Below are positions 33,493 to 45,419 of a stretch of 64,000 nucleotides of DNA, one piece after another. Origin of the DNA: Dipteronia dyeriana (Eukaryota > Streptophyta > Magnoliopsida > Sapindales > Sapindaceae); the NCBI GenBank assembly GCA_032871835.1, contig CM065300.1:69017192-69081191 (forward strand). Direction: 5' to 3'. The notes below the pieces were generated by a model that was given only the letters and a program-made list of their open reading frames with translations, made no database searches and was not told the origin of the DNA. How positions within the stretch are numbered: position 1 is the first letter of the stretch; each line of letters begins with the position of its first letter. Made by a program: the position numbers and the translations under genes.

Positions 33493-34013
33493 TGACGGTG
33501 ACTTTTAGATTATGTTTAATTAGTCAAACGTCGAACGAGCAAGTATGGGTTAACAGTTGAATTACGTACTTAAATAAACAACAAGCAAATAAGGTGCACA
33601 ATTTTACGTGGTAAAACCCCAAAGCGGGGAAACGTCCACGATTACCGGCAATGGCGAGAAGGAAAATCACTATGAATGAGAATGATCACACACACGATCT
33701 CTCTTGTCCTCTTGTAAACTAATTTTTTTGGTAACCGATTCATAGGTGCTATTATGGTCTATTTATACATGCATAGAAACCTAATTCTTGATGTACAAAT
33801 AAGGAAAGTTTATGTAATTATGTAAAATTCTACTTATTAGATTCGTGTTATCCTTCTTCCTTGTTTTGCATTGATTTTATTCTGATTGCATTAAAAGTCT
33901 TGCCTAATCAACACTTTGATATCTATAAGGAAGTTTAATTCCTCATCAAAGTGTGTTTCTAGACATGTTATTTGAGTAAGATGCATATTCTGCGTATTTG
34001 AGTTATTGATGCA
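33493..34013. other. Unassigned repeat-like DNA, left of a solo LTR
   Basis: Contains 'ttttacgtggtaaaaccccaa' and a short GC-rich patch 'aaagcggggaaacgtccacg' (about 33610-33640). This style is common in plant copia LTRs (a '..ttacgtgg..' segment), but no ends, primer site or coding region can be tied to it. It continues at 36314-36626 across the inserted solo LTR. No gene. Confidence 0.45.
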
Positions 34014-36313
34014 TTAATTGTAGGGAAAAATCGGTACAAAACGTGGCGAAAGCATAAAATTAGGGTTTGATATATTAAAAAAAATTCCCCTTAATAAAAT
34101 GAACCTTAACCCTAGATTAATTGATTTATATTAAAAGTGTCGTACCTTTTTCTCGTGACGATTGAACTAGCGTCGAGTTGAATTCTCAATATCTTCCAAA
34201 CCAATCATGAACGTGAAACACCTAGGAGTATGGGCTCCCTTTCTTTAAATTGTATACTTGGGGATGAAAACAAACAAAATATCTTTATTTGGTTAGTCAC
34301 AATAATCCTCCAAGAAAAAACCTAAGAACATTCGGTCACTTGTGAAATATCAATCTATTTGATTGAAATGTGCGTGAACCCGATTTAATTTTTGTACACA
34401 AAACCTTTTTTCATGTAAGGGATACTAGTGCACTATCAAAAACAAAAACGTTCCTCTTTTCTCATCACCTTGGCCGAATTCAATACACAATATCTATGAG
34501 TTGGCCGAATTTTGTCTAGACCAAAAACTAATTTTTTTTCTCTCTCAAAATTCTATCACTTGGCCAAATTCTCTCTCATAAAAACCTTAGCCTTTGTTGA
34601 AATTTATGTGGAGATATATATAGGTTCTCAAATTCTTTCCTAACGAGGATTTACTTGGGGGGGAAGAATCCTATCTCTAGGTGGATTTAATTAGTGACAA
34701 AGAATCCTTTTTAAAAAAAGATTTTTTTTCCACACCAAGACTCTTAATCCAACTCAAATAGTATATTTATCCAATAACCAATTATTAAATATGATTAAAT
34801 TGTGACTAAATCAAAAACTTCCTAATTTGACCAATTGTCAATTAGAGTCCTAATGGAAATCAAATACTTCTAAATTTGATTGGATAAATAAATTCCTAAT
34901 ATTTATCTGCTTACCAAATATAGTATTTTATACTTATCATATTACCAACAATAATATGACTCTAGGAGACCATCTACTACTATGAAATAGATTTTGACTT
35001 TTAATTATTTAATTTCTATTTAATTAAATAATAAAATAAAAAACAATATAATAAGCTATTATATATGGCCTTAGCGGCCCAAGCCAATATATATGAGCTA
35101 AATATTGTTTTTCCTATTTTTTTAAATCCATTGGACTTAAATAAAAAATCCACATGAGAACTAGACCCATTCTTATTAAAAGAAACAAGTCCACATGAAT
35201 TAATACAATTCTAGATGGACCCATAAATTAGTCTGGTAGAATATATCAAGTGATCCATGCAAGTTCGTGTTGATTGGGGATCTTGGTAGGCTATCAAAGT
35301 TTAAGCTCTAATAGACATAACCTAATCACTATCAACAAATGATTCACTTAGGTTTGATCTATTAATTTTAATTAATTCCACTAAAGAACTAAAATTTAAC
35401 TCTTAAATAAAGATATAGTAAGTTAATGTTCCTCATTCGTACCCTAGACAACCATATTGGAGAAAGTGTATCCTCATGATACATACCAGTAATCGACAAG
35501 AGCTCATAAACCGCCTATAGCTCACCAAGTTACCATATTTACTCACATGACCACATTTTGAACTTGGATATTTTGACTTGTCTATAAGCCGTATTTTAAT
35601 AGACACTATTGAAAACTTAATGTTAAGATTTAATATCCAATACCTCAAAACATCCATATGATGATATTTTACTCACATTTAATGAATGGAGCCACGAAGT
35701 CCATATCTATAAATGACGTCCTCTATCAATTAACAAATGAATACCACCAAATTATCGAGGATAGATTATGCTATATAATCGTACTAATTAATAGCTCGAA
35801 TGATAACACTTGCAACCATAAGTCCATCATTTATCTCAGGATAGAGATAGACTCTCCAATTGTCTTCAAGTGAAAAGTTTTATCCATTGACGGTTCTGGA
35901 TAAAGTATCTCCCTATGATCCTATTTAATGCACCTAGTGCACTAGATTCCTTTACCAAAAGACACCACACTTTGTTGATTTTAGACTCATCATAACACAT
36001 TTGATCCCACTCAAATGCTAGCAAAAGAATCTACAACTTTAACAAGATAAATGTGCCCAACCTTTATCTGAAGTTGTGAATATTATTCAAGACTAACTAA
36101 AAACTTGTGTCTACCTCATACATATCCAAGTGTACGAACAATTCTTCATTTCTCATAGTCTTTTGATCTTATGATTATTTACTTTTGACAATTATAATAA
36201 TTAAACTGTAAATTCTATAAGATTTGTTAAACTAAAAATCACTTTTATTAATATGAAAAGATTGTCAAATATATTATTACACTCTTGCTATCGAGCATAA
36301 TCCCAACATTAAT
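34014..36313 (-). mobile_element. Solo Cop-A LTR with TTAAT target duplication
   Basis: The LTR lies at 34019-36308 (2290 bp) on the minus strand: TGTAGGGAAAAA at the left and ..ATAATCCCAACA at the right. TTAAT precedes (34014-34018) and follows (36309-36313) it. This is the classic product of recombination between the two LTRs of one element. Family landmarks (accaccaagtaaatcc-type units, 'aattcggcc') are present in reverse. Confidence 0.93.
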
Positions 36314-36626
36314 TTTGTGGTTGTCCACGTGTTGTTTGGCGTATGACCTATCAGTCTTGACCAGACTTCCTTTTCCCCGACCAGTGGTTTTACCCTGAGT
36401 GTGGGTTCTGTCCCTACCATTTAGGCAATCTCAAATGGTTTTATTAAGATATTGTCAACCCGGGCATTTAATGGGACTATCTCTACTTGGTCATTTTGAC
36501 ACCACCGATCAAGCGTTATGATGTCTTCTTTGGTCAACTAAGGTTGGCTTAATCTGGCTGACTTTTAGCGACATGGCACCCTCGACTCTTGTCCATTGCT
36601 GATGTGTCGCATTATCTAAATTATAC
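36314..36626. other. Unassigned repeat-like DNA, right of the solo LTR
   Basis: Continuation of 33493-34013. Higher GC than its surroundings ('cttccttttccccgaccagtgg', 'tgtcaacccgggcatttaatggg'). No ORF or recognisable motif. It ends where the Cop-D LTR begins (TGAAAC at 36627). Confidence 0.45.
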
Positions 36627-38145
36627 TGAAACAAATATTATAGTGTGCTTAATATTAATCTAGAGGGGGGTGAATATATTTTAAACAAATTTACCCAATT
36701 TTTGTTAAAGGTCAAGATTACAAAAATGCCCCTAGCTAGTTACAATAAAATCACAAGTGTAAAAATACAGAAATATAAACGACACTTGAGATATATGTGG
36801 AAACCCTCCAAATGGGAAAAACCACGGGCTGATGAGTGCACCACACTAGAACCTCGAATCCACTAATGGCAAGGAATTACAACCTAATCCCGGTTTAATC
36901 CACCACCACTACCTAATCCTGGTATAAGTGAACCTAGTTCATCTTGCTTATGCTTTAAGCTACCTACTCCCGGAAGCAACACAAGAAACCCTATATGCTT
37001 ATCTAGGATAATGAGATGACAATTAATGCAATCCTAGATATCAAGTGCTAAATGACATGTTCAAATAGCTTAGCTAAACATAGATCAATCAATCCTATGA
37101 AGCTATCACAATACAACACTCAATCATGTCATCACAACAATCTCTAATTTGTATCCAGAAATATTCTAAGAGAATACAATTAATTAAAGATATGGTTTAG
37201 CAAGCAAAAACACTTAACTTGTAAGAAGATAGTGAAGAGCATACCAAACAAGATGTGATGAAGCAACCCTATCCATAGTTGCACTCTAGATGAACTTAGA
37301 TGATGCAAGATGAAGTTTTGATGCACATGGGAATGCTTTGACTGATTAAAAATAAGTTCTTGGAAGTGTTTTTCCTTTAAAATGTGTTCTAAGGAAAATA
37401 TGTAATGTATAGGACTCTTGCACGACCTTAAGACAATGAGATATATATATGAGATCCAAACAAAGTGATGTCATTTTGGAAAAAACGTTCCAGCTTCTTC
37501 ATTGTGCACTGGTGAGGTGAGATGGTCGAGTAGCGCACCATCAGCGCACTGGCTAAAAAATTCAATAAGCGCTAGATGAGTGGCGCATTACAGTGGCACA
37601 ACACAAGCACAAATTCTCTGGAATGTTTGCACTGGTGAGGTTACGCTAGACAAGTAGCGCACAACCAGCGCATGCACATTTTTTCAACTATGCACGGGTG
37701 CAGCAACGCACCTCAGTGGCGCATGATTAGTGACAGTTCACTAAGAATGTTGCGCTGGTGAGGTGCGCTGGTCGAGTAGCGTACTACCAGCGCAATTCAT
37801 ACTTCAAAACTTCAACAACCATACAAGCAACAAGTACAAGAGTGATGAAAATGCATCGTATTCTAAAAAGCCTAGCATGACATAAACTTTAAGTACAGGA
37901 TGCAAGTAGATCAACAAGAGTTATTAAAACCAAAATGCACACAAGAAAACACTCAACATATAAGATCAAGAGTTATGCATGAATATGTGAGTGTGTGCAA
38001 CTATCTCTTCAAATTAAGTAAGCACAAGAATTTTACCTTTGGTGCTTCTTCTCTTAAGGTCTTGAAAGCCTAAGCTACCCTTACATGAACCCCAACAATA
38101 TGGTTTGTTGATAAAATAAGTCAATCAACAAATGAGGACTTTTTA
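36627..38145 (-). repeat. Cop-D 3' LTR
   Basis: In minus-strand sense it starts TAAAAAGTCCTCATTTG (mutated from TGTAAAGTCC in the solo copy) and ends ..AATATTTGTTTCA. 1519 bp versus 2097 bp in the solo LTR 55138-57234, so it carries deletions. Shared blocks include the 'ctagagggggg' end, the 'cactacctaatcc' units, and the 'cttctcttaaggtcttga' start. Confidence 0.85.
37500..37800 (-). repeat. Degenerate GCGC-rich repeat in Cop-D LTR
   Basis: Several diverged units of the form GC(A/G)CTGGTGAGGT.GCGCTGGTCGAGTAGCGCACCACCAGCGCA occur at about 37507, 37627, 37688 and 37741. Each is partly self-complementary (CTGGTG..CACCAG; TGCGCT..AGCGCA). The solo LTR has a similar but shorter version at 56258-56350. 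It contrasts sharply with the AT-rich surroundings. Confidence 0.7.
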
Positions 38146-39363
38146 ATCTTCCTTTTTGGCTATTTCGTGATAAAACCACCACTCACATTGATCCTCACAA
38201 AACAAAATAAAAACACCAGGAAGTTATCTTACATTACAAAGAGATAAACATAAAAAAAAATTCAAATCTTCAATCTCTTGTAGAACTATCAACCCTGCAC
38301 ACAAAGCAAGCACAAATACACTTTCCAACTAAGTGCATGTGAGATGATCAAGTGAATATAAAACAAAAGCATTTGCATTTAAGAATATGAAAATGACAAC
38401 ATGCAATGTATGTGAATGCAATGCTCCCCCTCAACAGGTTACTCCCCCTACATGTAATCTCTCCCCTTACATATAAACTCCCTTTTCAAACCAACACATG
38501 TTACTCTTCTTTAGCCAACACTACTCCCCCTTTTTTTCATGATATAGTCAAAGGAGAAGTCCCCAACCGGGTCACTCAAGGCAGAGAAAGAACAGAGCAT
38601 ACAAGATTGTTGCATAATTATATAAGCCACATTTATGCAATCTCAATTAATATGAGAGACACAAGGAGATTTATTTGAAGACAATGTGTGAATAAAAAAA
38701 ATGTTTTGCATACAAGACATGTTGCATTCAAGTCCAAAAACAATGGTATTTGGCAAAGCAAATGACAAAGGTTTCCGAAATAATTCAAACCAATTTCACC
38801 ATTTGTCATGAGAGAAGCAAGGATATATATTGTTCATAGATGTCAAGTTTTAATAGCACTATATCCAACTTTATAAGTGAAACAAGGCATGAGAAACTTT
38901 GCACCCTACATGATTTTTCCGGGAGAATACCCATATGATAGTAGCCATGTTCAACTAATAAAGAAAGATAGACATTGATTAAACATTTTAGTCTCACTAG
39001 CATTTTTCACACAATGTGTTGCATTTAACAATTGCAATCATCAAATCATGCTTTATCATTTTTCATTAGCATGTCATTTAAAGAATCATCATGTCAGGGA
39101 GATAATTATGGGTCATTCAATTATGTACTTTCAATGTATATCTCCTAGTCCAAAAATGCATGTTTGAACATAAATATGACATAGATTGTAATCAAAGCAA
39201 AGTTCACACTTATTTAAGAAAATACAATATACTATAAGTGCAAGTAAGCTACTCAAGCAATCAATAAAGAGGCATAAACATATTTAAGAAAAATTGCATC
39301 AACAAGTATACAATTGCTCTTTTTGCTTGAGTTCCCCATATAGGGTCAAATGCTAAAAAACCA
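38146..39363 (-). other. Cop-D polypurine tract and 3' non-coding region
   Basis: 38146-38160 read on the minus strand is GCCAAAAAGGAAGAT, next to the LTR start, so it serves as polypurine tract. The rest, up to the RNase H stop at 39364, is AT-rich with a second purine-rich patch (complement of 'cactactccccctttttttc', about 38519-38538) and no ORF on the coding strand. The 90-codon frame on the other strand (38406-38678) has no support. Confidence 0.7.
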
Positions 39364-42300
39364 TCACTTCATGAGACAAATCCCAATAGATCTACTAAGA
39401 GTTTTGAGTCGAGTAGCATCTAAGGGTTTAGTGATTAGATCCGGTAGTTGATCATTTATATCTACATGCTCAAGTACAATGCATTTGCTCTCAAATAGTT
39501 CTCTAATGAAATGATGGCGGATGTCAATATGCTTAGTCCTAGAATGTTGAACTGGATTCTTGGAAATATTTATAGCACTAATGTTATCACAAAAGAGAGT
39601 AAGAGTACCTTGATCGAATCCATAGTCGACTAGTATTTGCTTCATCCAAAGGAGTTGTATGCATCCACTCCCAGCAGCTATGTATTCGACCTCAGCCGTG
39701 GACAAGGAAATCAAATTCTGCTTCTTACAAAACTAAGAGACAAGGTTGTTCCCAAAGAAAAAACAACCACCCGATGTACTTTTTCTATCATCACAATTTC
39801 CTGCCAATCTCTATCACTAAAGCCTACAAGACTAGCATTAGTGTCAAAAGAGTACCAAATTCCATAATTAGAAGTCCCATTCACATAACGAATGATTCTC
39901 TTAACAGTAGAGAGATAGGACTCCTTGGGATACGATTGGTACCTAGCACACACACCCACACTAAAAGAGATATCGGGCCTACTTGCGGTCAAATAGAGCA
40001 AGCTACCAATCATGCCACGATATAAGGTTTGGTCCACACTTCTACCACTAGCATCTTTGCTCAGCTTCAAAGTGGTGCTCATGGGTGTATCACAATGTTT
40101 GGCACTTTCAAGGTCAAATTTCTTCACTAGGTTTTTGGCATACTTAGCTTGAGATATGAAAATCCCATCATTCATTTGCTTAATTTGTAAACCTAGAAAG
40201 TAACTTAACTCACCAACTAGACTCATTTCAAACTCATGAGACATCACATCAACAAATTGTTGGACTTTGGTGTCATTTGTGGAACCAAAGACTATATCAT
40301 CAACATATATTTGAGATATAAAGAGCTCATCTTTGTCTTTCTTGATGAATAGAGTCTTGTCAACACTACCCCTAGTGTAGCCACTATCTATGAGAAATTG
40401 AGTGAGATGCTCATACCAAGCCCTAGGTGCTTGTTTCAACCCATCCCAAGCTTTCTTGAGTTGATAGACATGATTAGGGTGGTGAGGATCCACAAACCCT
40501 TTGGGTTTCTTAACAAACACTTCCTCTTGTAAGAAACCATTAAGGAAAGCACTCTTAACATCCATTTGATATAATTTAAACTTGTGCAAACAAGAGATGG
40601 ATAAAAGAGTCTAATGGACTCAATCCTAGCAACGGGAGCAAATGTCTCCTCAAAGTCAATACCCTCAATTTGAGAGTATCCTTCTGCTACAAGCCTAGCC
40701 TTTTTTCTCATAATGTTGCCATCCTCATTGGATTTGTTCCTATATACCCACTTGGTGCCTATCACATTGGTGTTCTTGGGCCTAGGAACTAGAGTCTAAA
40801 CCTCATTCCTTTCAAATTGGTTAAGCTCTTCTTCCATGGCAAGAACCAAAAATTCATCTTTTAAAGCCTTATCAATTTTCTTGGGTTCTAATTGGTAGGT
40901 CTAACAAGTGTAGCTAATTAGATTAGCCCTTACTCCCTCACTAACCTCTCTAATGATGTCATCTTTATCATGGAGTTTCCTAACCCATGGAGCAGGTTCT
41001 TTTAAGTTCAAAGGGGGAATCCTATCAATAGGTTGTGTTATGTCATCATCAAGGTTAGTCTTTTCAACATTAAAGATATCAACAACCTTCTCCAAAGAGG
41101 AGTCATCAACTAAATCTACCTCCTCCTCATGGTCAATCGATTTAAGCCTAGTATCATCAATGACAATATTAGATGATTCCATTACGGTCCTAGTTCTTAG
41201 ATTGAAAACTCTATAGGCTCTACTATTCAAGGCATGGCCAATGAAGATACCCTCATCACTCTTAGCATCAAATTTGCCAAGTTGATCACGGTCATTCAAA
41301 ATGTAGCATTTGCTTCCAAAGGTGTGGAAGTAGCTAACATTTGGCTTCCTACCTTTCCATAACTCATAGGAGGTTTGCCTAGTGTGAGGCCTAAGAAAGA
41401 TTCTATTTCCTATGTACCATGCCGTATTGACGGCTTCGGCCCAAAGATTCCTAGGGACATTGTTGCTAAGCAACATCACACGTGCCATTTCTTGAAGAAC
41501 CCTATTTTTCCTCTCAACAACTCCATTTTATTGAGGTGTCCTAGAAGCCGAAAACTCATGAGAGATGCCTAGACTATTGTAAAAGTTTTCAAAATGGGTA
41601 TTCTCAAATTCCTTCCCATGGTCACTCCTAATTCTCTTAATGCTTTTAATCTTGGAGTTCATTTCATTTTGAATTTTAGAACAAAGCATTTTAAACTTGT
41701 CAAAAGTTTCAGATTTTTCTCTAAGGAAATGAGTCCATGTGTACCTAGAGAAGTCATTTACGCACATAAAAATGTATCTCTTTCCACCTAAGCTCTCGGT
41801 TTGCATAGGACCCATAAGATCCATGTGGAGAAGCTCTATAAGTTCCTTGGTGGTTATATATTTGCCCTTTTTGTGCATTTGGCAAGGTCCACAAATACCA
41901 TTAACCTTTTTCCCAAGCTTGGGAAGGCCTCGCACAACATTGAACTTATCTAAGATTCTTAAGTCCCTAAAGTTCATGTGATTAAGCCTTTCGTGCCACA
42001 ACTCAATTTGTTCATCCTTGGACACATTGCAAGAGATACCCCTAGCCACAAGACAATATCAATTGTCACTAGATCTCATACCTTTTAACAAGGTTTGTCC
42101 ATTTGGCAATAGGATAGAACAATCATTTTTCCTAAACAAGACTGAAAGTCCTTCATCACTAAGATGCGAAATGCTTATCAAATTGGCTTTTCAACCATCC
42201 ACATACAAGGCATTAGACAATGAGGGTAATTCGGGAATAGAAATGGTTCCCTTTCCATTAACCTTCTTTTTGGATCCATCACCAAAGGTGACATTTCCTC

Positions 42301-42419
42301 CCTCCTCCATCACAAGAGTCTCAAAGAAACTCTTATTTCTAGTCTTGTGCCTCCTATCCAAATACCAAAAATCACAAGAATGAGCATTCAAGGAAAATTG
42401 TGCAACATGGAAAAGGTGT
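39364..42419 (-). pseudogene. Cop-D pol: protease relic, integrase, RT, RNase H
   Basis: From 42391 to about 40600 the minus strand is one frame interrupted only by stops (about 42189, 42058, 41527, 40900 and 40797). The protease start keeps FWYLD but the DSGCS active site is replaced by DRRHK. Next come GAG_pre-integrase (ELWHERLNHMNFRDL, about 42010) and integrase with all three residues visible: Asp in HMDLMGP, Asp in RSDHGKEF, Glu in VVERKNR. The codon before the NGVVERKNR block is a stop (41527). RT starts [14 protein letters not shown] (40765). A frameshift near 40600 leads into the 292-codon frame 39711-40589 with intact YVDD (about 40310). A second frameshift near 39730 leads to a complete RNase H tail 39364-39714 (STAEVEYIAAG, LFCDNISAI, HIDIRHHFIRE). 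Damage is light compared with Cop-A, so this copy is younger or better preserved. Confidence 0.93.
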
Positions 42420-42722
42420 TTGACACGTTCTAAAGAAGTGTTCCTACTCCTAAGTATAAGAGTGTCATAGTAATAAATTAACCGGTAAGTCCGGGTCGAA
42501 CCACAGGGAGGTTGTTCACTTGTCCTTGTAGAATTAATTATCTAGATTAATTAACAAGCTTGTTACAAAAATGTAAATCAATTAAAATTAATAATGGGGC
42601 TAAGGGATCCACTGTTGGTAATTTGAATATGATCCAATTATTAATATTTAGTCCAGGTTAATAGGATGGTATTCCACTCCACTTACCACTCTCTAATAGA
42701 TGTGGGTAAAAGCACTCACAAA
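42420..42722 (-). other. Gypsy-U5-like fragment between Cop-D and Cop-A
   Basis: Read on the minus strand it contains CCCTGTGGTTCGACCCGGAC followed by '..ttaccggttaatttattactatgac' (42465-42520). This resembles the 'tccctgtggGTTCGACCcc..acttattactacgac' stretch that often lies at the 3' end of plant Ty3/gypsy LTRs just before the primer site. No primer site or coding region follows. The assignment rests on remembered motif style only. Otherwise AT-rich without ORF. Confidence 0.4.
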
Positions 42723-43860
42723 ATCAACGGAACCTAATCATAAAAGAGTAAAATTATCAAAAGATGAAACCTACCTATGGCATTTGCGCTTAGGTTATAT
42801 TACCTTAATAGGATTAAAAGATTGGTAACTAACGGACCTCTAAGTGACTTAAAGGTTGATGATCTACCAACTTGTGAATCTTGTTTGGAAGGTAAAATGA
42901 CCAAAAGGTCGTTTACGACCAAAGGCGCAAGAGCCATCGAATGTTTAGGATTGATACACACTAATGTGTGTGGACCTATGAGCATTCAAGCTAGAGGTGG
43001 ATATGAGTACTTCATCACTTTCATGGATGATCACTCAAGATTTGGCTATGTGTATCTCATAAAACATAAGTCGGATGCTTTTGATATGTTCAAATTTAAA
43101 GCTGAAGTAGAAAGTTAGCTTGAGAAACGCATAAAATTCTTGAGGTCCGATCGTGGTGAAGAATATCTATCTGGTGAGTTTCAACAATATCTTATTGATA
43201 ATAGAATAATTTCTCAGTTTTCTGCACCAGGCACACCTCAACAAAATGGGGTGGCAGAAAGGAGAAATAGAACTCTTTTGGATATGGTTAGGTCTATGTT
43301 GAGTTATTCAATGCTCCCTAATTCTTCTTGGGGATATGCTTTACAAACTACAATGTACATTCTAAATGATGTACCATCTAAGTCGGTTCCTAAAACACAG
43401 CATGAGTTGTGGACCGAGTGAAAGCCTAGTTTACAACACTTAAGGATATTTGGATGTCTTACGCACGTGTTAAAAGGAAAGGTAGAAAAGATGGAGTACC
43501 GTTCAAAAACATGCATATTTGTATGGTAGCCAAAAGGAACAAAAGTATATTATTTTTATAGTTCTTCAGATCTTAAAGTATTTGTTTCGACAAATGTAAA
43601 ATTTCTAGAAAAGGACTATATGAATAATTTTGTGCCTAATAGTAGAATTGTCCTGAATGAGCTTTCAGGAGATACAATTTCACAAGAGGTTTCACAACCA
43701 AGCCTAATTGTAAGTTCCCTACCAACATAATATCAACAATCTACCCCACATCATCGTAGTGGGAGGGTTAGTAGACAACCCGAGAGATACATCAGTCTAA
43801 GAGTATCTGTAGAGAATCTCCCGGATGACGATGATCCCTATACGTACAAGGAAGCAATGA
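42723..43860 (+). pseudogene. Cop-A integrase relic, first catalytic Asp replaced by Asn
   Basis: GAG_pre-integrase end ([14 protein letters not shown], about 42870) is followed by HTNVCGP (about 42959), where all family members should have HTDVCGP. The second Asp (RSDRGEEY, about 43146) and the Glu (VAERRNR, about 43255) are present. Stops fall after ..FKAEVES (43116-43118), after ..HELWTE (43419-43421) and at 'tggtag' (about 43526). The C-terminal part (FVSTNVKFLEKDYMNNFVP) is readable to about 43640. Confidence 0.9.
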
Positions 43861-45407
43861 AAGATGTTGATTGTTGCCATTGGCAAAAGGTAATGCAATC
43901 CGAAATTGAAACTATGTTAAAAAAAAAGTCTGGTCTCTTGTAGACTTGCCTAAAGGGATAAAACCCATCGGGTGCAAGTGGGTATACAAGAGGAAAAGAG
44001 GAATGGATGGAAAGGTGGAAACCTTTTAAGCTAGATTGGTAGCTAAAGGTTATACACAGAAGGAAGGTATCGATTATGAAGAAACCTTCTCTCTTGTGGC
44101 CATGCTTAAATCCATTAGGATTTTCTTATCCATTGCGGCTTCTCTAGACCTAGAGATTTGGCAAATGGACTTCAAGACAACTTTCCTTAAGGGAAGTCTT
44201 GACGAAAGCATCTACATGATGCAACAAGAAGGATTCACTAGAAAAGGCCAAGAGGAAAGGGTATGCAAGTTTCAAATATCCATATATGGATTAAAGTAAG
44301 CATCCAGATCCTAGAACATAAGGTTCGATCAAGCCGTGAAAAGTTTTGGAGTTATTCCAAAACTTGACGAACCTTGTTTATACAAAAGGATTAAAGGCGA
44401 AAAATTGGTTTTCCTAGTTCTTTACGTTGATGATATACTACTCATCAGAAATAATGTAGGTGTATTGACATCAATAAAAGAATTGTTAGCAAAACAATTT
44501 AATTTGAAGGACTTGGGAGAAGCAAGATATATTCTTGGTATCCAAGTCATAAGAGATAGAAAGAATAGAACGATTGCATTATCCCAAGCTTCATACATAG
44601 ACAAAATCTTGTCTAGGTTTTCCATGCAAGATTCTAAGAAAGGTATGTTACCTTTCAGACATGTAATCAGACTTTCTAAGGAACAAGTTCCTAAGAATGA
44701 GCATGAAGAGTAATTCATGAGTAGGGTTCCATACGCATTGGCAGTTGGAAGTCACATGTATGCAATGCTCTACACTAGACCAGATATTTGTTTTGTTGTG
44801 GGCATAGTTAGCAGGTTTCAATCGAAATCTGGTCCTGATCACTGGACGACAGTCAAGCTTATTTTCAAGTATTTAAGAGAACAAGAGATTATATGCTTGT
44901 ATACTCTAGAGGGGATTTAATTCCCGTTGGGTATACAGATTCTGATTTTCAGACAGATTCTAACTCTAGAAGATCAACATCAGGATCTGTGTTTACTATT
45001 GGAGGAGGGGCAGTCATATGGAGAAGTATCAAGCAAACTTGTATTGCCAATTCCACCATGGAAACCGAGTATGTTGCCGCATGCGAGGCTGCTAAAGAGG
45101 TTGTCTGGCTCCGTCAATTCTTGATTGACTTGGAAGTGGTTCCTGATGTGAATAAGCAGATCACTATCTATTGTGACAATAGTGGAGCAGTGGCTAATTC
45201 AAGAGAACCAAGAAGTCATAAAAGAGGGAAACACGTTGAAAGAAAGTATCACCTTCTGAAGGAAATTGTGCATAGGGGTGACGTGACGATTACCAAGATT
45301 GCGTAAGTAAAAAATCTAACGGATCCCTTTACAAAGGCTCTTCCAAAGAGTTTTGATGGGTATCTAGAGAATATGGGGATAAAAGATATGACCCATTTTC
45401 TATAGAG
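43861..45407 (+). pseudogene. Cop-A RT and RNase H relic
   Basis: GIKPIGCKWVYKRKRGMDG is at about 43960, then a stop in place of a Lys codon (TTTTAAGCT, 44027-44032). 44036-44299 runs over MVAKGYTQKEGIDYEETF and the WQMDFKTTF block, with a stop replacing Gln in GLKQAS (44297-44299). 44336-44713 has intact YVDD (about 44424). 44717-44920 contains MLYTRPDICF. A frameshift leads to 44893-45306, an intact RNase H core (METEYVAACEAAKEVVWLRQF, YCDNSGAVANSREPRSHK). Overall three or more disabling changes. Confidence 0.9.
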
Positions 45408-45419
45408 CAAGTGGGAGAT
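45408..45419 (+). promoter_or_regulatory. Polypurine tract of the truncated Cop-A element
   Basis: CAAGTGGGAGAT next to the LTR start (TG at 45420). Confidence 0.88.

Larger units (their letters stand above)
36627..42419 (-). mobile_element. 5'-truncated Cop-D copia element (SIRE/Maximus-like)
   Basis: On the minus strand: protease relic, GAG_pre-integrase, integrase, RT, RNase H (42419 down to 39364), about 1.2 kb of 3' non-coding DNA, polypurine tract (38160-38146) and 3' LTR (38145-36627). Gag, primer site and 5' LTR are missing. RT blocks ([43 protein letters not shown]) are typical of the SIRE/Maximus lineage, as is the long 3' non-coding part with a 'gccaaaaagg' tract. No envelope-like ORF was found. 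Confidence 0.85.

Noticed and set aside
38406..38678. 90-codon plus-strand frame in the Cop-D 3' region, considered as an envelope-like or host gene
   Set aside because: It is antisense to the element and has no motif. Its Pro/Leu content comes from the complement of purine-rich tracts.
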